Source: Dipylidium caninum (Eukaryota; Platyhelminthes; Cestoda; Cyclophyllidea; Dipylidiidae). From it: a stretch of 64,000 nt of DNA. The notes under the pieces are model-generated. The model ran no database searches and had not been told where the DNA came from. It worked only from the letters and a program-made list of their open reading frames with translations. The DNA is taken from positions 1 to 64,000 of the forward strand of contig QEYB01000475.1 in the NCBI GenBank assembly GCA_017562135.1, in the 5' to 3' direction. The position numbers and the translations under genes are program-made. Each line of letters opens with the position of its first letter. Position 1 is the first letter of the stretch. This document shows positions 1 to 12,132 of the stretch, in pieces.

Positions 1-1289
1 CAACCAATCTGCTTCTATCTCCAGTCACCTTTCTGTGAAAGCATTACTATTCTTTCAGGTTGCATTGGAAACGCTGACTAAATTTGTTTTTTCAGCTTTC
101 TGAAAAAGGTGCCTTACGGCAGAATTTAGGCCATATGCGACTACTGATTAGGAGATATTCATAGTCATTTGTCGGTACATCTCAGCGATTTGGAGTGAGT
201 GAAAAGTAGACTCATTGTGTTTGCCACTCGGACTGATTACCTACCGGGCAGACGTCGAGGTGAGCGCAAGGGTGTAACGTACGTCGACTTATACCAAAAG
301 TCCTTTGATTGTGATGAAGAGTGCAAGTGGTCACATGAGTAAACATCCGTCAGTCGATACTCTTCGCTATACCTGAATTTTAACCGTCACGATTAGGTGC
401 TGTTCTTTATTTTCCTCCTATCTAAGAAAAAAGTCATACGGCAGGCGGAAGTGCCCAGCTGTCGTGAAATGGTATCATGCCTGTGGATTAAACTCATGTG
501 AAGCAAATAAGCACAATTGCTCAGTGTGCACATGAGAATGATTCGAAAGAACCACAGACTCAGGTTTTTTGGCGATTAACATCTTCGCAATTAGCGTCCG
601 TTTGACTAAACGTTACATTTTCAGGCTGAACAGTAATATTTGTGACCTTCAATCCGACAGAAAGTTCCGTTGATTAGAAAGGGACTAAACGTCGAATATC
701 CGTTGAGTTAATTCTTGACAATCGGAAGCTGGATTGCCTAGTGAGACATTCACTGCAGCGAGATGAAATCCAATTTCGAGCGTTTTTCTCGGAGCTAAGC
801 CTCACATGGATTTGAGAACAAAAGAAAGCAGTCACAAATCGCGATTGCTGACGCTCGATCAGGATATTATGAGAAGGTTGTGTCGCGTTGGTGTAAGTTG
901 TATGAAAACGGGCTCAGACATTGGAAATTCATCTTACGAGGTGCCAGCGTGTGAGACTCTCCGTCATTTTACCAAGGCGTTTGAAAGCTCTTTATGCATC
1001 TGAGTAAATACTCATTGATTGTCGAGGTATATATTGGAGGATATCGTTCGACTCTCCCTACGGGCGCGCGCGCGGGAAACAAAGTGCAGGGTAAGGGCAG
1101 TTAATGTGGGAGGGGTTTTAAACTAGGTCTTTGTACGTTGAATGTTCCAAGAATTCCTTCCTTTGCAGTTACTTGACCAGAACATCATGCACTTATCCCC
1201 CCCGACTCCCCATGATTTTTGTGAGAAAAAACGCGATATTTTTGCCAGAGTACCATTTAAAATGCGTTAGCAGCATCTACCCACTGACT

Positions 1290-1720
1290 TGTGTGTCCTT
1301 CAGAAGAACGTAGCGCACGGCTACACGGGTGTGATGCTCGCAGACAATCCTCTAGCACTCTGCCCTGTTCGAGTGGGGACCTTTGCCTCACTGACAAAAG
1401 ACAACTGTGTCGGTGGGGGCTCTACAAGCGTCCAGGCCAAGTCGCGGCACTGTCCACTCACCGCTGCAGGGTAACGGTAGCCTCAAGCCGTGAGGTCGTT
1501 TTACGTTCCAAGCCTTGCAAAAAATAAGGTTGGAAAAGGAGTGCCTGGTTCCATCGAACCAAAAGTGAGTTAGGGAGCCTGCGCAGTAATTCTACTTCTC
1601 GCATCAGTCCTTCAATGACTTTTGTCTCCTGTCACAGCTGTCATTCGTGTCTTGGTGGAGTCCTTCGAGACCAACATTTGCAGCATATGAAGCAAATCGA
1701 TCCTCGCCGCAGTGTGATGG
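1290..1720 (+). repeat. Dispersed repeat R1, copy in P1 left arm
   Basis: This segment shares blocks such as CAGACAATCCTC, CGAGTGGGG, AGACAACT and GGCCAAGTCGCGGC, in the same order, with 19,700-20,090 and, partly, 31,300-31,450. It is mirrored in the other P1 arm near 15,700-16,170. A second conserved part covers the words CAATGACTT, GTCTC and TGTCAC. No terminal repeats, reverse transcriptase or transposase frame were seen, so it is an unclassified interspersed repeat. Confidence 0.5.
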
Positions 1721-1778
1721 AGCTTGTTTTAAAGCCGGCAAAATATCATTGCAAACACCAAAACGTGTGCAAGGCTAC

Positions 1779-1880
1779 ATGATATATATATATATATACA
1801 TACAGTATATATATATATATACGATATTTAGATATCATATACGCTATATATAATATAATATATATATATATATAGTTATA
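1779..1880. repeat. (TA)n microsatellite
   Basis: An AT-alternating tract interrupted by CATACAG, CGATATTTAG and similar short breaks. The mirrored tract in the other P1 arm (15,621-15,674) is about half as long, so the two arms differ in repeat number here. Confidence 0.9.
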
Positions 1881-3017
1881 TTACTATATATTAATATTTC
1901 TCGGCGATAATGCTATCGACAAAACGTGTAAGCTGCAACGGAGTGACACCCACCCACTCTTCGAGAGGCCAAAATTCACCTTCAACAGAGGTAACAATCA
2001 CTATTTCGTATCTGAATGAGTAGATGGACAATAAGCAAAGAAGTGCCTTGTATCGCCTTGTCGTCAGATCGTCGCATGTTCCGTCTCGGTTCGTCCTTCC
2101 GGCGTGATGAGGTGTGCGGAATAGAGGGATTGATGCATAGTCCATGTCACTGTTGGTTGAGTGGCAAAGTGGAGGTGGTTGAAAGTATGAAGACTAAATG
2201 TAGAGTCTTTATCTCCAGCCTCATGAAGACATAGAATCGGGCTCCATCCTTTCGTTGCCCAGTCCCCGCACCGCCATGTCCTGCCGGCGTCGTTCGCTCG
2301 CATCTGCCACGTCTTCAACCGGCTGTTCAAAAAAATGCTGCGAGTTCATATAGGCCACGGTGTAGTCCTCTCACCAGCTCTTACAGCTCCTTAAACCCGA
2401 GACTAGTCTTCACAATGCACCTCATGACAAATTGCACTTAGGCGGATCCTCGCAGAAGGCTATAACGATGTGGCTGACACCTTTTATTAGAGTGTTGGTG
2501 AGTGGACGCAACATTGAATGATAACAAGGTGAAATATTGCAGACGCGTTGAGGGGGTCGTCAGACACAGATGGTTGAAGAAAGATTGGACATCACCGTCA
2601 GTAGTGGCCTTCTAAATGGCTACTTAAGTCTTCTGGCATGAGCGTGCTGGCCCGGCCCTTTTGATACTGAGGTATTTGACCAGGCTGGCTTGTTTGGTTT
2701 GGCGTAGTGGAGATTCTTTTTCCCACTTTGCTCGGCTTTTTGACCTTACCTCCACTATCGCCGCCATCACCTCCACCTGCTGCAAGTGTTGCAGCGCAAA
2801 GCGTGGTCGTCGCAGAAGTGTGACTGCCTTCGCCCAAATTTCTAACACAAGTTTGTGGCGACTAAGGCTTTCCCTGCCGCCCGTAACTTTCATAACGTTG
2901 TCATAACGCATCCAAAGGTGACCGGAACCCGAGTCGCTTTCGAAGGGAAGTATGCATGATGCCAGTGCATTGCATGCCCCGCGCTGCGGAACCGCCAAAA
3001 ATCTTGCTTAACTGATC

Positions 3018-3076
3018 TTAATGCCCTCTTCCTCCTCCTACTCCTTCTCCTACTCCTACTTCTACTCCTATTCCTC
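3018..3076. repeat. Pyrimidine-rich TACTCC-type simple repeat
   Basis: Imperfect tandem CTCCTAC/TTCTCC units form an almost pure pyrimidine strand. It is mirrored as a GGAGTA-type purine tract at 14,511-14,563. Confidence 0.85.
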
Positions 3077-5467
3077 GCCCAGATTCGACATTCCCACTGT
3101 GGTCGTTGGCAAGGGTTAGGGTCTCAAGCTGGCAACCTCTATCGCTCCCATTTTCTTTGCCTTGCCTTGGCTGACCCCAATGTTTCCGAACTGGCGATTT
3201 CCTCCGCCACTTTTGTCCACATTGTCTCATGTTCTACACACAGTCTGGACCGCGTTTGCCACTTATGCTAAGGTGGACCTGTGAAGTTTTTAGCGACCAC
3301 CAACACTGTTCTATTCTGGTCTCCTCTAGTGACACGAAAAACGGTACCAAACGAGACGCTTCCCTAACCTCCAAATCATCTTCCAACCGACAAAGCCTAA
3401 AACCCCAACCTGCAAGGATCAACGTTTCTACTATTTCCCCCAGCGGTCGCGGTAGAAGGGAACGAATGGATGTACGAACTAATAACCTCAAGTAAATGGA
3501 TTTTACGTCCACTCCCAAACATCTTAACCGAGTGTGCCAGCAATTCAACTATTTATTGCGACTGGCCTCAATTACTTCATTGAAGGATGATTGACAGCAA
3601 ACCGACACGTGGGTAGGCCTACCTCCGTCTTCCTTGCTTTGTGTGGCACTTGTCCTCAGCTGAAGATTATCCCAATCAAATAATGCTCATTGGCCGCTTG
3701 CGTCCACTCTCACTGTAACTGAACGGAAAGCTTAACCATCGTCCTACAGTGTGTGTAAATAAACGCATTCAAAGCCAATGTCAACAAGTCATGCCTTCTA
3801 CGTAATCGAGAGTTACCATTGCGAATTTTAGAAAACGGCGAGGAGGATGTGTCGTCATTCCAATCTGTTGACTTCCACCTGATACTGAGTTGTGGTACGA
3901 GTTTCTGCACGAGCCTTCTGCAACTCGTGTAGTCACCGATGTAAAAAGAAGCCCTTTGTTCGACAGACAAAATCGCCGTATGCTCTATCAAATTTCCGTG
4001 TGCCTCGGTGCTTGCTCAATCTGAATGCACACGTCGGCATGGCTACAGAAGACGGCGAAATTGCCTGATATCGGGAATTACACGATATCAAGCCACTTTT
4101 AATATGTCGCAGCTCACGTGAGAGATGGCGTGCACGGCGGGAAATCGGGGAGAGCAAGAAGGAGAAAGAGGTGATATTTTTTGTGTGGATTGGAGGTTAA
4201 AATGAGGTCATGGCCGAGAAACGGTCTCAACTGAGCAAGACGCTGCATTACGCCATTGCTCGAAAATTTCTCTCCTTATGGCCGATTAACCGGTAATGTG
4301 GTATCTTACCACGGGGACGCGATATTCTACAGCCCTGACCTCTGTCTTTCCAACTGAATGACACAACGTGCATCACGTGCACCACGTCTCAAGTAACCAA
4401 CCTCAGTCTGAGCGCGACAAAACATAATCGGTTGGCACTTTGGGCATTGCATCAATCACGGGGTTGCACAAATTGCCACAGCACGGCATCTCACTGATAG
4501 AGGCGCTAATACCCAGCCCACAGGGCAATTTCATGCAAAAGTCGTACCAAACAAAGAGTTGGCTTTTAGACTGTGCGATTTTACCATATTTTCAGCTGAC
4601 CGGATAAAGCATTAAGACCCTCACGTGCGGATCGCCGAGATCTGAGACGACGTCTATGCTTATCTCATTCACTCCGTTGGGCGCTGGCGGAAGAGTTAAC
4701 GTCGACGGGAAGAGGCAACAGTGGCAAGCGTGCATGGCTCGGCTCACTTTTTCTAGGCGTGCATGATTCGCATTCAGAAATTAAGCAAATTGAACAAATT
4801 CCCAGATCTATGGGTATGCTCATTCGACGCCTCACAAGAAGTGGCGATCTGATGATAAGGGAGGCACTATTTCAGGTCCCATGAACACCACACCACCAGG
4901 ATCATCGGCGCGCATTCTAGCACGATTCCCTCTTATCTAGTGTTGAAACAGTCTTTTACTCAACAGCACGTAAAAGCTGCACTTGCATTGGTATTCGGTC
5001 AGTTTTGCATACTCTCTCAAATCCATCGATTAACCATCTATTAAGTTGTTGAGTCTTGCATAGACCACCTATTTCCGGGGAATCCTCAATAAAGTAGTCG
5101 AATAGTGCACGTAGGTGTATAGACCTAACAACAGCCTCATAAATCTTGGCGACATATTTCGACCACTCTTGACCACCACTGGCGCAAGCAAGCGTGGCGA
5201 TCCGAAAATGTCTTTCTTCTCAAGGTCTGCGCACAATTACAATTTGAAGAAATCGCTCGTGTAAGAGTATTGACGCAATATGCGAGGGAAGATGGAGTCT
5301 TCTCTTCCACCACTAATCAAAGTACGTGAAAGTGAGTGAGGTGGGGAGCGGAGAGGAAGAGGGTGAGTTGTAAAAGGTTTGCTAGTGAGGAAATTGTTTG
5401 GCTGCTAATGCGGATATGGGATGACGGGTGGAGTGGTTGGTTTGTGGAAGCTTGTTGCCATGTGTCA

Positions 5468-5652
5468 TTAATGAGAGTGGGCGTGACAGTTGTCACAGTT
5501 ACAGTCGGAATATAGAGCATGAAGTACCGCTGTATTTACACTACAACCTCCACAGCCATGGCAGCCGTGTGGTGGCAGCTACTGCAACATCCACCGGCAA
5601 CAGGAACCTCGTAGTTGTAGGTGACAGAGCAAGCAGAATGATTGCAGCCCAT
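5468..5652 (-). pseudogene. Metallothionein-like Cys/His-rich frame, P1 left-arm copy, frameshifted
   Basis: This is the mirror copy of the intact frame at 11947-12132. It has the same start context and the same first 27 codons, through the CC-x2-C-H motif. The left arm reads CCACCACACGG where the right arm reads CCACTCACACGG. That single-base loss shifts the frame and ends the product after about 39 residues, dropping the second half of the cysteine clusters. Downstream of the lesion the original frame is otherwise preserved to the same TAA. Because neighbouring arm differences are also mostly one-base indels, this may be a consensus error in a functional gene. Confidence 0.4.
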
Positions 5653-7519
5653 GTTGAGGTTTGTGGAACGCTTCTGCTAAGAGATGGGCTTCATGATAGC
5701 TGAATGCGCCCTTCATACACAGAGAAACGAGGCAACCACTTGAATGGATGCGTCCAGAAGTGAATGCAACATTCATTCGAGGAATCTCACATCACTGTGT
5801 TCTGCTATCATCAACTCCGACAATCCACCTCACATTCCACTACGAAGTTCTCGAAGTGCACTATTCTCACTGGAATGCACCTTTCTTACTACCATCTCAC
5901 TGTTTACGGGTGTCCCTCTGTTCCGTCACACACGTGCACACACGCACCTTCATTGTACTCTGAACTAACAACACACTCGTTTGTTAAAAAAATGTTGAAC
6001 TGTTCGGCAGAATATGTCATTTGAGGACTTTTAGATGTGCACCACAGTCTCGTGTGGATGTGGGTTGAAACACTCCACCAGTTGTGAACTGTTTTTGTTC
6101 GGCCAAGCTCCTAATTCATTCTCAATTAGCTCACGGTGTCGTCGGCAGTTGCTAATGCCTACTGCATGCGACATAGTCGGCTTCCCCATCGCTTCGTTAG
6201 CTCTTGGTCTTCAGAGCTTCGGGTTCGTGTTCCACGTCACCGAGTCAACTGACTAATCTCCCTCATCGAAGCATGCGCACAGTAGCAGTGAGACCAGCTA
6301 GAATGATGTGCACGGTCGATTCCCCTTGTCCATCATGGGCACGGATTTGCTCAGATTATGCAGCGTCTACAGTTAATCACACTCGGTGATATATGGGCAA
6401 TGGATTAAACAGAGGTCGTAAATACTGCCCTGTCCAACTGCTCCGGGCACTGCACGAAATCATTTACTACGCGGAATGGGAAGCTACTCTGTCACCGTAG
6501 CGTCGTTACTCTCGAGATGACATTTGATGGATGTGAAGGCGGGTATTCGGGTGATGTGTTGCTGGCCACCACAATTAGACATATCTGTCTACGTAACAGT
6601 TCACCGACTTGTTTTATGTCAGCCTCTTGCTGTGTGTTTCCTTCGACTTGCGTGTCTGCTTGCCTGTCCCCCTGTTGAAGTGCGGACTTCCTCTACTCTC
6701 CCTCACATTTCCTCCTCCGATATATCTAACTAAAGTCCTTCACATCTCCATGATACCCAAAAAACATTTGTAGGTGGGATTCGCTGTCCGACTATTTTTC
6801 GTGTAAGGGCATTTTCATAGTGGAGTGAGGCTGTAGTGGAGGCATTGCAGAAGCACATTTGAAGTAACCCTCATTACTGGATGCGGTTTCACTTTCGTCT
6901 TTAGCGATGAGAACAGCGGTTAAACAGATCGATTTGATCTTACCTAAGGGCAGAAAATTTTATCACATCATCTGACACCCATTATTTCACAGGTGTCCCG
7001 TCGGATTTCTCTAAGTCCATAAGGCTTGCAAACATGTGCCTTGAGGGTATGGGTTTCTGTTAGTTACTTCCACAGTCTTCGTCAACTAGGTGGCCGGCAC
7101 GCGCGGAAAGTCAGTGCCAATATTGAATTTCAATGACGGCAAAGACTAGCGTCATTGTTGATGAAACATGTCTTTTTATAAGAGATCTCCATAAATGCCT
7201 ATTTCCCAGGGCCTAATGTTGTGATCTTAGACTAATGACGCGTGGCATTGAAAGACCTCTGTCGAAAGTTTGCTTTGACAGTCAGATCTCAGCGTCAAAA
7301 TCTGCTCTCTCAAACCCTCGACATCGAATTTGCTTTATGATGTGACTTCCTGCATGAATTGCTCGTCTAATCTCCTCCAACACTCCAGATTCCGGACGTG
7401 TGGTTCGTAACCATAAGCCGAGACATCACCGCATCTATCACACGAGAGTAAGAGTTGGCCAACAACTTTGCTGGGGTCTCCTGCTACTGGCCATCATACG
7501 AGGTTCGTAATGAGAGAGC

Positions 7520-9880
7520 AGGTGGAAAGAGGGGAGGGGAAAGTTGGTCTAGCAAAGTGGCTGAAATTTTTGGGGCACACCCTTAAGAGTCGCCTCCGTA
7601 ATGACATTAAGATGGATGCGCAGATGACTTAATAAACCAGAGATCAGATGCGAGACAAGTAGTCATTGCGAGTCATCTGCGCGATGTATCAATTCTGCCT
7701 CCCCTGCACCATGATGGCCCCTTCCTCGTGATTTCTATAAACATAATACAACTCCGACTGGCAATGCTTTAATGTAAACCCAACAACCGCCGCCATTTTT
7801 CCAGCAGTCGTCAGTGATTTTCGCATGACCATTCAACGTTGAGTCCATCGAGCAGTAGGAGGAAGACTCGTTAACTTTGTGAGAGAGTGCGCATAGATCC
7901 ACGTTGAGTTTGATTGGAATGGTAATTTTCCACTTTTGTCCTTCTGCAACGGGGGAAAGAAGCTCATCCAAGAATAGTTAAATTGTCCTTCGTATGTATC
8001 GACGACAATGGCTGTACGGACGCTTGAGAAACTGGGGAGAGACATGTTTTCTGATGAATTGTGACATAATGTGTGGACTGGGCGTTGTGGGAACACAACG
8101 AAGTAACACTATGACGAGTACCACAACTTCAGACTATGTAATGATGTAGTCACTGTGTCACACTTAATTAACCCCTGTCAGCACATGCCAATCTACACTT
8201 GCCGTATAATCGTTTGGGCTCGTTCTTCATGTTCGTCTTGCAATAACGTGACTATGCATTTCCACTAAGGGATGTCGATAAAGGCAAACTGTTACATTTG
8301 GGAAGCCACAACAATGCTGCACTTCTGACGTAGTATAAAAGTGTCTTTAAAGTACGACAGGTAGAATCGATGTGGCCACACAACCCTCTATGCCAATTTA
8401 GCCACATTCACATTCACATCCACTTGCCACCTGTTCACCTCAGTTTCACCGCCAATTGAGATGATAAAAACAGCGGAAGCTGGTGAAATGAAATGCTAAA
8501 TTTCCTTGTCCCAAACTGAGATTCAACTTCCCTTTCCCGTGATGCATACCCACTCTTTCTGTCCCACAGGCTTTCGTCCCCGAGATGGTGCTTTCCTCAG
8601 GAGCAAGTATTTCAGTGTATCTGTGGCCATGCATGCGACTGATTACAATCTGACAATATGGTAACCAACGTCGTGAGTAAACGAGAGAGGTGCTTTATTT
8701 TCGATTGCAGCCCCACATGTATGGAATAGCAATAAGGCATGTGGATGTTCGAACAGTTGCGCGGCAAAAAGGACGTGGTGGAAGTAGAAGATGAAGGGAT
8801 TCGAGAACACCTGCCTTGTCAAATGCTACACAAGCAGCATTTTTACCTCATGGTGCTCACAACTGCTAGGATTGGTGACCAGGCCAGCCGCTTGGCGAAG
8901 CCTATACTGACGGCTTTATCGCTCCACGGTGTCTTACAAATGACAGCTTGGGAATGAACCACTTAGACACGACCCGCCAGTCGTTTTGACTAAACACCAG
9001 GTTCATACGGAGGGAAAGAACTTGTGAGAGCTGACAATTCTTCACATCCGCCTAATTACTCCAGCATGACATAATAATACTAGGTGAAAAAGGTCCCCAC
9101 ACAGTCTTTAAGAATCACCTCATGGCAGGCAATCGAATCTTAGCTTTTTCGCGCCGCTCTTGTTTATATCGCTTTCCGTAAGGGTAGCAAACTGCAAAAT
9201 GTGGGAGAGCGCAAGGCGTTGACAGCCTTAAACAGTAGACGCTTTGTTCTACCGACTGATTCACTCACCACTTCCGTTGCCATAACTTACGCCAGTGTGA
9301 GCATTGAAGACTTTGACGTGGGCTTGGGCAGTTTCGCAGTGGACGCAGTAGCATGCATTTCTACCATGACCACCTCAGCAGAAGAGGTAAATTGGCAGTG
9401 TCTCCATAACAGATGACACAGTGACTAAATTGGTCGTGAATGTGTGTTCCGCCACGAGAATCCATTCATGATTGTCGCCTTCTAATCTACAAATGGCTCC
9501 ATATTAATTTGTCCTTCCCGGTTCTACAGATGGCAATTAATCGAGATTCTAGTATCAGCCTTGTAGACAAATTCAGATTAAACTAATATGTGGGAGGAGT
9601 TTTTCTCCTTAATTTCACCATTCATAAACACAATCCTAAAGCAACTACCTAAATAAATCAGACCACCCAATTCTTTGCGCCCCTCTACTTGTCCTTCTCT
9701 TACCTGAATAGCCTACACGTTTCTTCCTTTCTCTTACCTTCACTTAGTATCCTGCAAAGCCCAACAGTTCACTTGATAGCAAAGGCGATATGTAGAAGGC
9801 GGCACGAGAAGAGAGTATATTGACTCGTGTGTGGAGCATGAGATATACCCCATAGCGGGTAAAGTGATGGAGGCCTGATA
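7520..9880. other. Central asymmetric spacer of P1, no gene seen
   Basis: I found no continuing mirror symmetry between this stretch and itself, and no frame with recognisable domains. Short open frames (for example near 7833-8096, 8739-8957 and 9201-9416) have no supporting motif or paralogue. The palindrome symmetry fades gradually into it: the sequence at 7,400-7,510 still matches the promoter and start region of the copy at 9881-10088. Confidence 0.5.
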
Positions 9881-10088
9881 TCATGTCTCAGTAATCGGAG
9901 TTGGAATGGTAATTTCTGAAACTATCGCCCTGTTGGAACTACAGCCAACGCAACTATCATAGCCGCTGCAGCTGCAACTGCAACGGTCGCTGCAGCCATC
10001 AGTAGTGTGAGTGTCAGCGCTGAAGCATTCATCGAAAACGGAACCTCGTAGGTACATGTGACAGAGTAGCAGGAAGACCCCAGCACAT
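9881..10088 (-). pseudogene. Third, divergent metallothionein-like copy near the P1 centre
   Basis: It aligns with the 61-codon frame at 11947: the start codon follows TTCAAC and the block TCTGTCAC...TACGAGGTTCC is shared. Further on, one frame reads a dense cysteine cluster with C-x-C-x-C and C-x2-C spacings, unlike the intact gene in exact sequence but alike in composition. About two one-base length differences relative to the intact copy place the start, the EVP segment and the cysteine cluster in different frames. It is therefore broken as written. Keeping cysteine codons while other bases diverged suggests the segment was coding until recently, or that the frame breaks are sequence errors. 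Confidence 0.35.
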
Positions 10089-10145
10089 GTTGAAGTTGTT
10101 CAAACTCTTTCGTTGATAGATGCGGTGATGTCTGCAGCATGCGTT

Positions 10146-10153
10146 CTTTTATA
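10146..10153 (-). promoter_or_regulatory. TATA box of the third metallothionein-like copy
   Basis: TATAAAAG on the minus strand lies 65 nt upstream of the copy's start codon at 10,088. The right-arm copy has TATGAAGG at the same 65 nt distance, so position is conserved and the sequence is not. Confidence 0.45.
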
Positions 10154-11881
10154 CGCTGACAAATGAGCAATCAGATGAATGGATGTATGTGAAATTGAAT
10201 GCATCATTCATGCAGGAAAGGTCACATCATTGCGTTCTGTCGCCATCGGTTTGGACTAGAACAAATGCGAGATTTTGTTACTCCGCTGATTGAGAGCCAA
10301 CTTCTCGACAAGGTCTTGTCTTTCAATGCCATCATTAGTCTAAGATCACAACATTAGGCCCTGGGAAATACGTGCATTTATGGAGATGCGTCTTAGTAAA
10401 AAGCTATGTATGTTTGGCGCCATCAACAATGACGCTAGTCAATTGACGTCATTGAAATACTCACAATATTGGCCTGTTTCCGCAGGCGAATGGCCACCTA
10501 GTTGAGAGGACGAGCCTTGAACTAACAAACTCACGCTCCTCAAGGCACATGTTTGCAAGCTTATGGACTTAGAGAATCCGACGGGACACCTGTGAAATAA
10601 TGTGTCAGATGATGTGATAAAATTTTCTGCCCTTAGGTAAGTCAAATCGATCTGTTTAACCGCTGTTCTCACTTCCCATCGCTAAAGACGAAAGTGAAAC
10701 CGCATAGTAATGAGGTTACTTCAAATGTGCTTCTGCAATGCCTCCACTACAGCCTCACCTCCACTATTGAAGATGCCTTACACGAACAATAGTCGGACAG
10801 CGAATCTAAAATGTTTTTGGGTATCATGGAGATGTGAAGGACATTTAGTTAATATCGGAGGAATGTGAAGGTAGAGGAAGCACTTCAACAGGGGACAGGC
10901 AAGCAGACACGCAAGTCGAAGGAAACACACAGCAAGAGGCTGACATAAACAAGTCGGTGAACTGTTACGTAGACAGATATGTCTAATTGTGGTGGCCCAG
11001 CAACACATCACCCGAATACCCGCCTTCACATCCATCGATGTCATCTCGAGAGTAACGACGCTACGGTGACAGAGTAGCTTCCCATTCCGCGTAGTGAGAT
11101 GATTTCGTGCAGTGCATCGGAGCAGTTAATACCACGTCCTGGACATGGGCAGGGTGTGTTGTACGACCTCTGTTGAGCCTAATCCATGCTGGCAGTCCAT
11201 ATATCACGAGTGTGATTAACTGTAGACGGCTGCATAATCTGAGCTCCGTCATGATGGCGCAAGGGAATCGACCGTGCACATCAAATTCTAGCTGGTCTCA
11301 CTGCTACTGTGCGCAGGTGCTTCGAGTTTGCCTCAGGGAGATTAGTCGAAGTTGGACTCCGGTGACGTGGAACACGAACCCGAAGCTTCTAAGACCAAGA
11401 GTAACGAAGCGAATGGGAAGCCGACTATGTCGCATGCAGTATCATTAGCAACTGCCGACGACACCGAGCTAATTGAGAAAGATATTGGCTTGGCCGACAA
11501 AACTAGTCACAACGGGAGCTGTTTACCAGCCCACTAAGGAGTCAACTGCAACACGAGACTCGCACATCTAAAAGTCCTCAAATGACATATTCTGTCGAAC
11601 AGTTCAACATTTTTTTAACAAACGAGTGTGTTGTTAGTTCAGAGTACAATGAAGGTGCGTGTGTGCACGTGTGTGACGGAACAGAGGACACCGTAACAGT
11701 GAGATGGTAGTAAGAAAGGTGCATTCCAGTGAGAATAGTGCACTTCGAGAACTTCGTAGTGGAATGTGAGGTGGATTGTCGGAGTTGATGATAGCAGAAC
11801 ACAGTGATGTGAGATTCCTCGAATGAATGTTGCATTCACTTCTGGACGCATCCATTCAAGTGGTTGCCTCGTTTCTCTGTG

Positions 11882-11889
11882 TATGAAGG
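11882..11889 (+). promoter_or_regulatory. TATA-like element upstream of the metallothionein-like frame
   Basis: TATGAAGG lies 65 nt before the start codon, at the position where the third copy has a clean TATAAAAG. It is a weakened match, and assignment rests on the conserved spacing. Confidence 0.3.
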
Positions 11890-11946
11890 GCGCATTCAGC
11901 TATCATGAAGCCCATCTCTTAGCAGAAGCGTTCCACAAACCTCAAC

Positions 11947-12132
11947 ATGGGCTGCAATCATTCTGCTTGCTCTGTCACCTACAACTACGAGGTTCCTGTT
12001 GCCGGTGGATGTTGCAGTAGCTGCCACTCACACGGCTGCCATGGCTGTGGAGGTTGTAGTGTAAATACAGCGGTACTTCATGCTCTATATTCCGACTGTA
12101 ACTGTGACAACTGTCACGCCCACTCTCATTAA
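11947..12132 (+). CDS. Small Cys/His-rich protein, metallothionein-like candidate
   Basis: The 61-residue frame has 11 cysteines and 8 histidines. Cysteines fall at 3, 8, 22, 23, 26, 31, 34, 37, 51, 53 and 56. They form one cluster (CC-x2-C-x4-C-x2-C-x2-C) and a second (C-x-C-x2-C) followed by alternating histidines to the C-terminus. There is no signal peptide, and the few apolar residues lie mainly in residues 9-19 and 39-48. Such composition fits a cytosolic metal-binding protein like a metallothionein, but the tyrosine and valine segment at residues 9-18 is atypical and I do not recognise a specific family. The start context CAACATGG is favourable (A at -3, G at +4). Two further copies exist: 5468-5652, near-identical but frameshifted, and 9881-10088, divergent. 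Retained cysteine density in the divergent copy is the main support for real coding. Small size keeps confidence moderate. Confidence 0.45.
   Translation: MGCNHSACSVTYNYEVPVAGGCCSSCHSHGCHGCGGCSVNTAVLHALYSDCNCDNCHAHSH

Larger units (their letters stand above)
1..7520. repeat. Left arm of palindrome P1
   Basis: Reading the reverse complement of about 10,030-17,270 reproduces this stretch in order. Anchor pairs are 806/16544, 1781/15673, 3229/14364, 5652/11947, 6540/11041 and 7262/10317. The section about 4.0-6.0 kb is almost identical to its partner. The outer 0-3.5 kb and inner 6.0-7.5 kb parts are more diverged, largely by small insertions and deletions. The arm may begin before position 1. 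Apart from the metallothionein-like copy at 5468-5652 and simple repeats I see no supportable gene in it; short open frames are not conserved in frame between the arms. Confidence 0.9.

Noticed and set aside
806..1003. Short frame sharing residues with a minus-strand frame at 16,279-16,539
   Set aside because: The similarity is only the P1 mirror; the frame is disrupted differently in each arm.
11655..11670. TGCACAC on the minus strand, a match to the metal-response element core, about 285 nt before the metallothionein-like frame
   Set aside because: A seven-base degenerate match in a GT/CA-rich stretch is expected by chance and is not repeated near the other copies.
11578..11855. Three overlapping minus-strand frames, mirrored at 5,744-6,024
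   Set aside because: All three phases are open together, there is no motif, and conservation is explained by the near-identity of the P1 arms.
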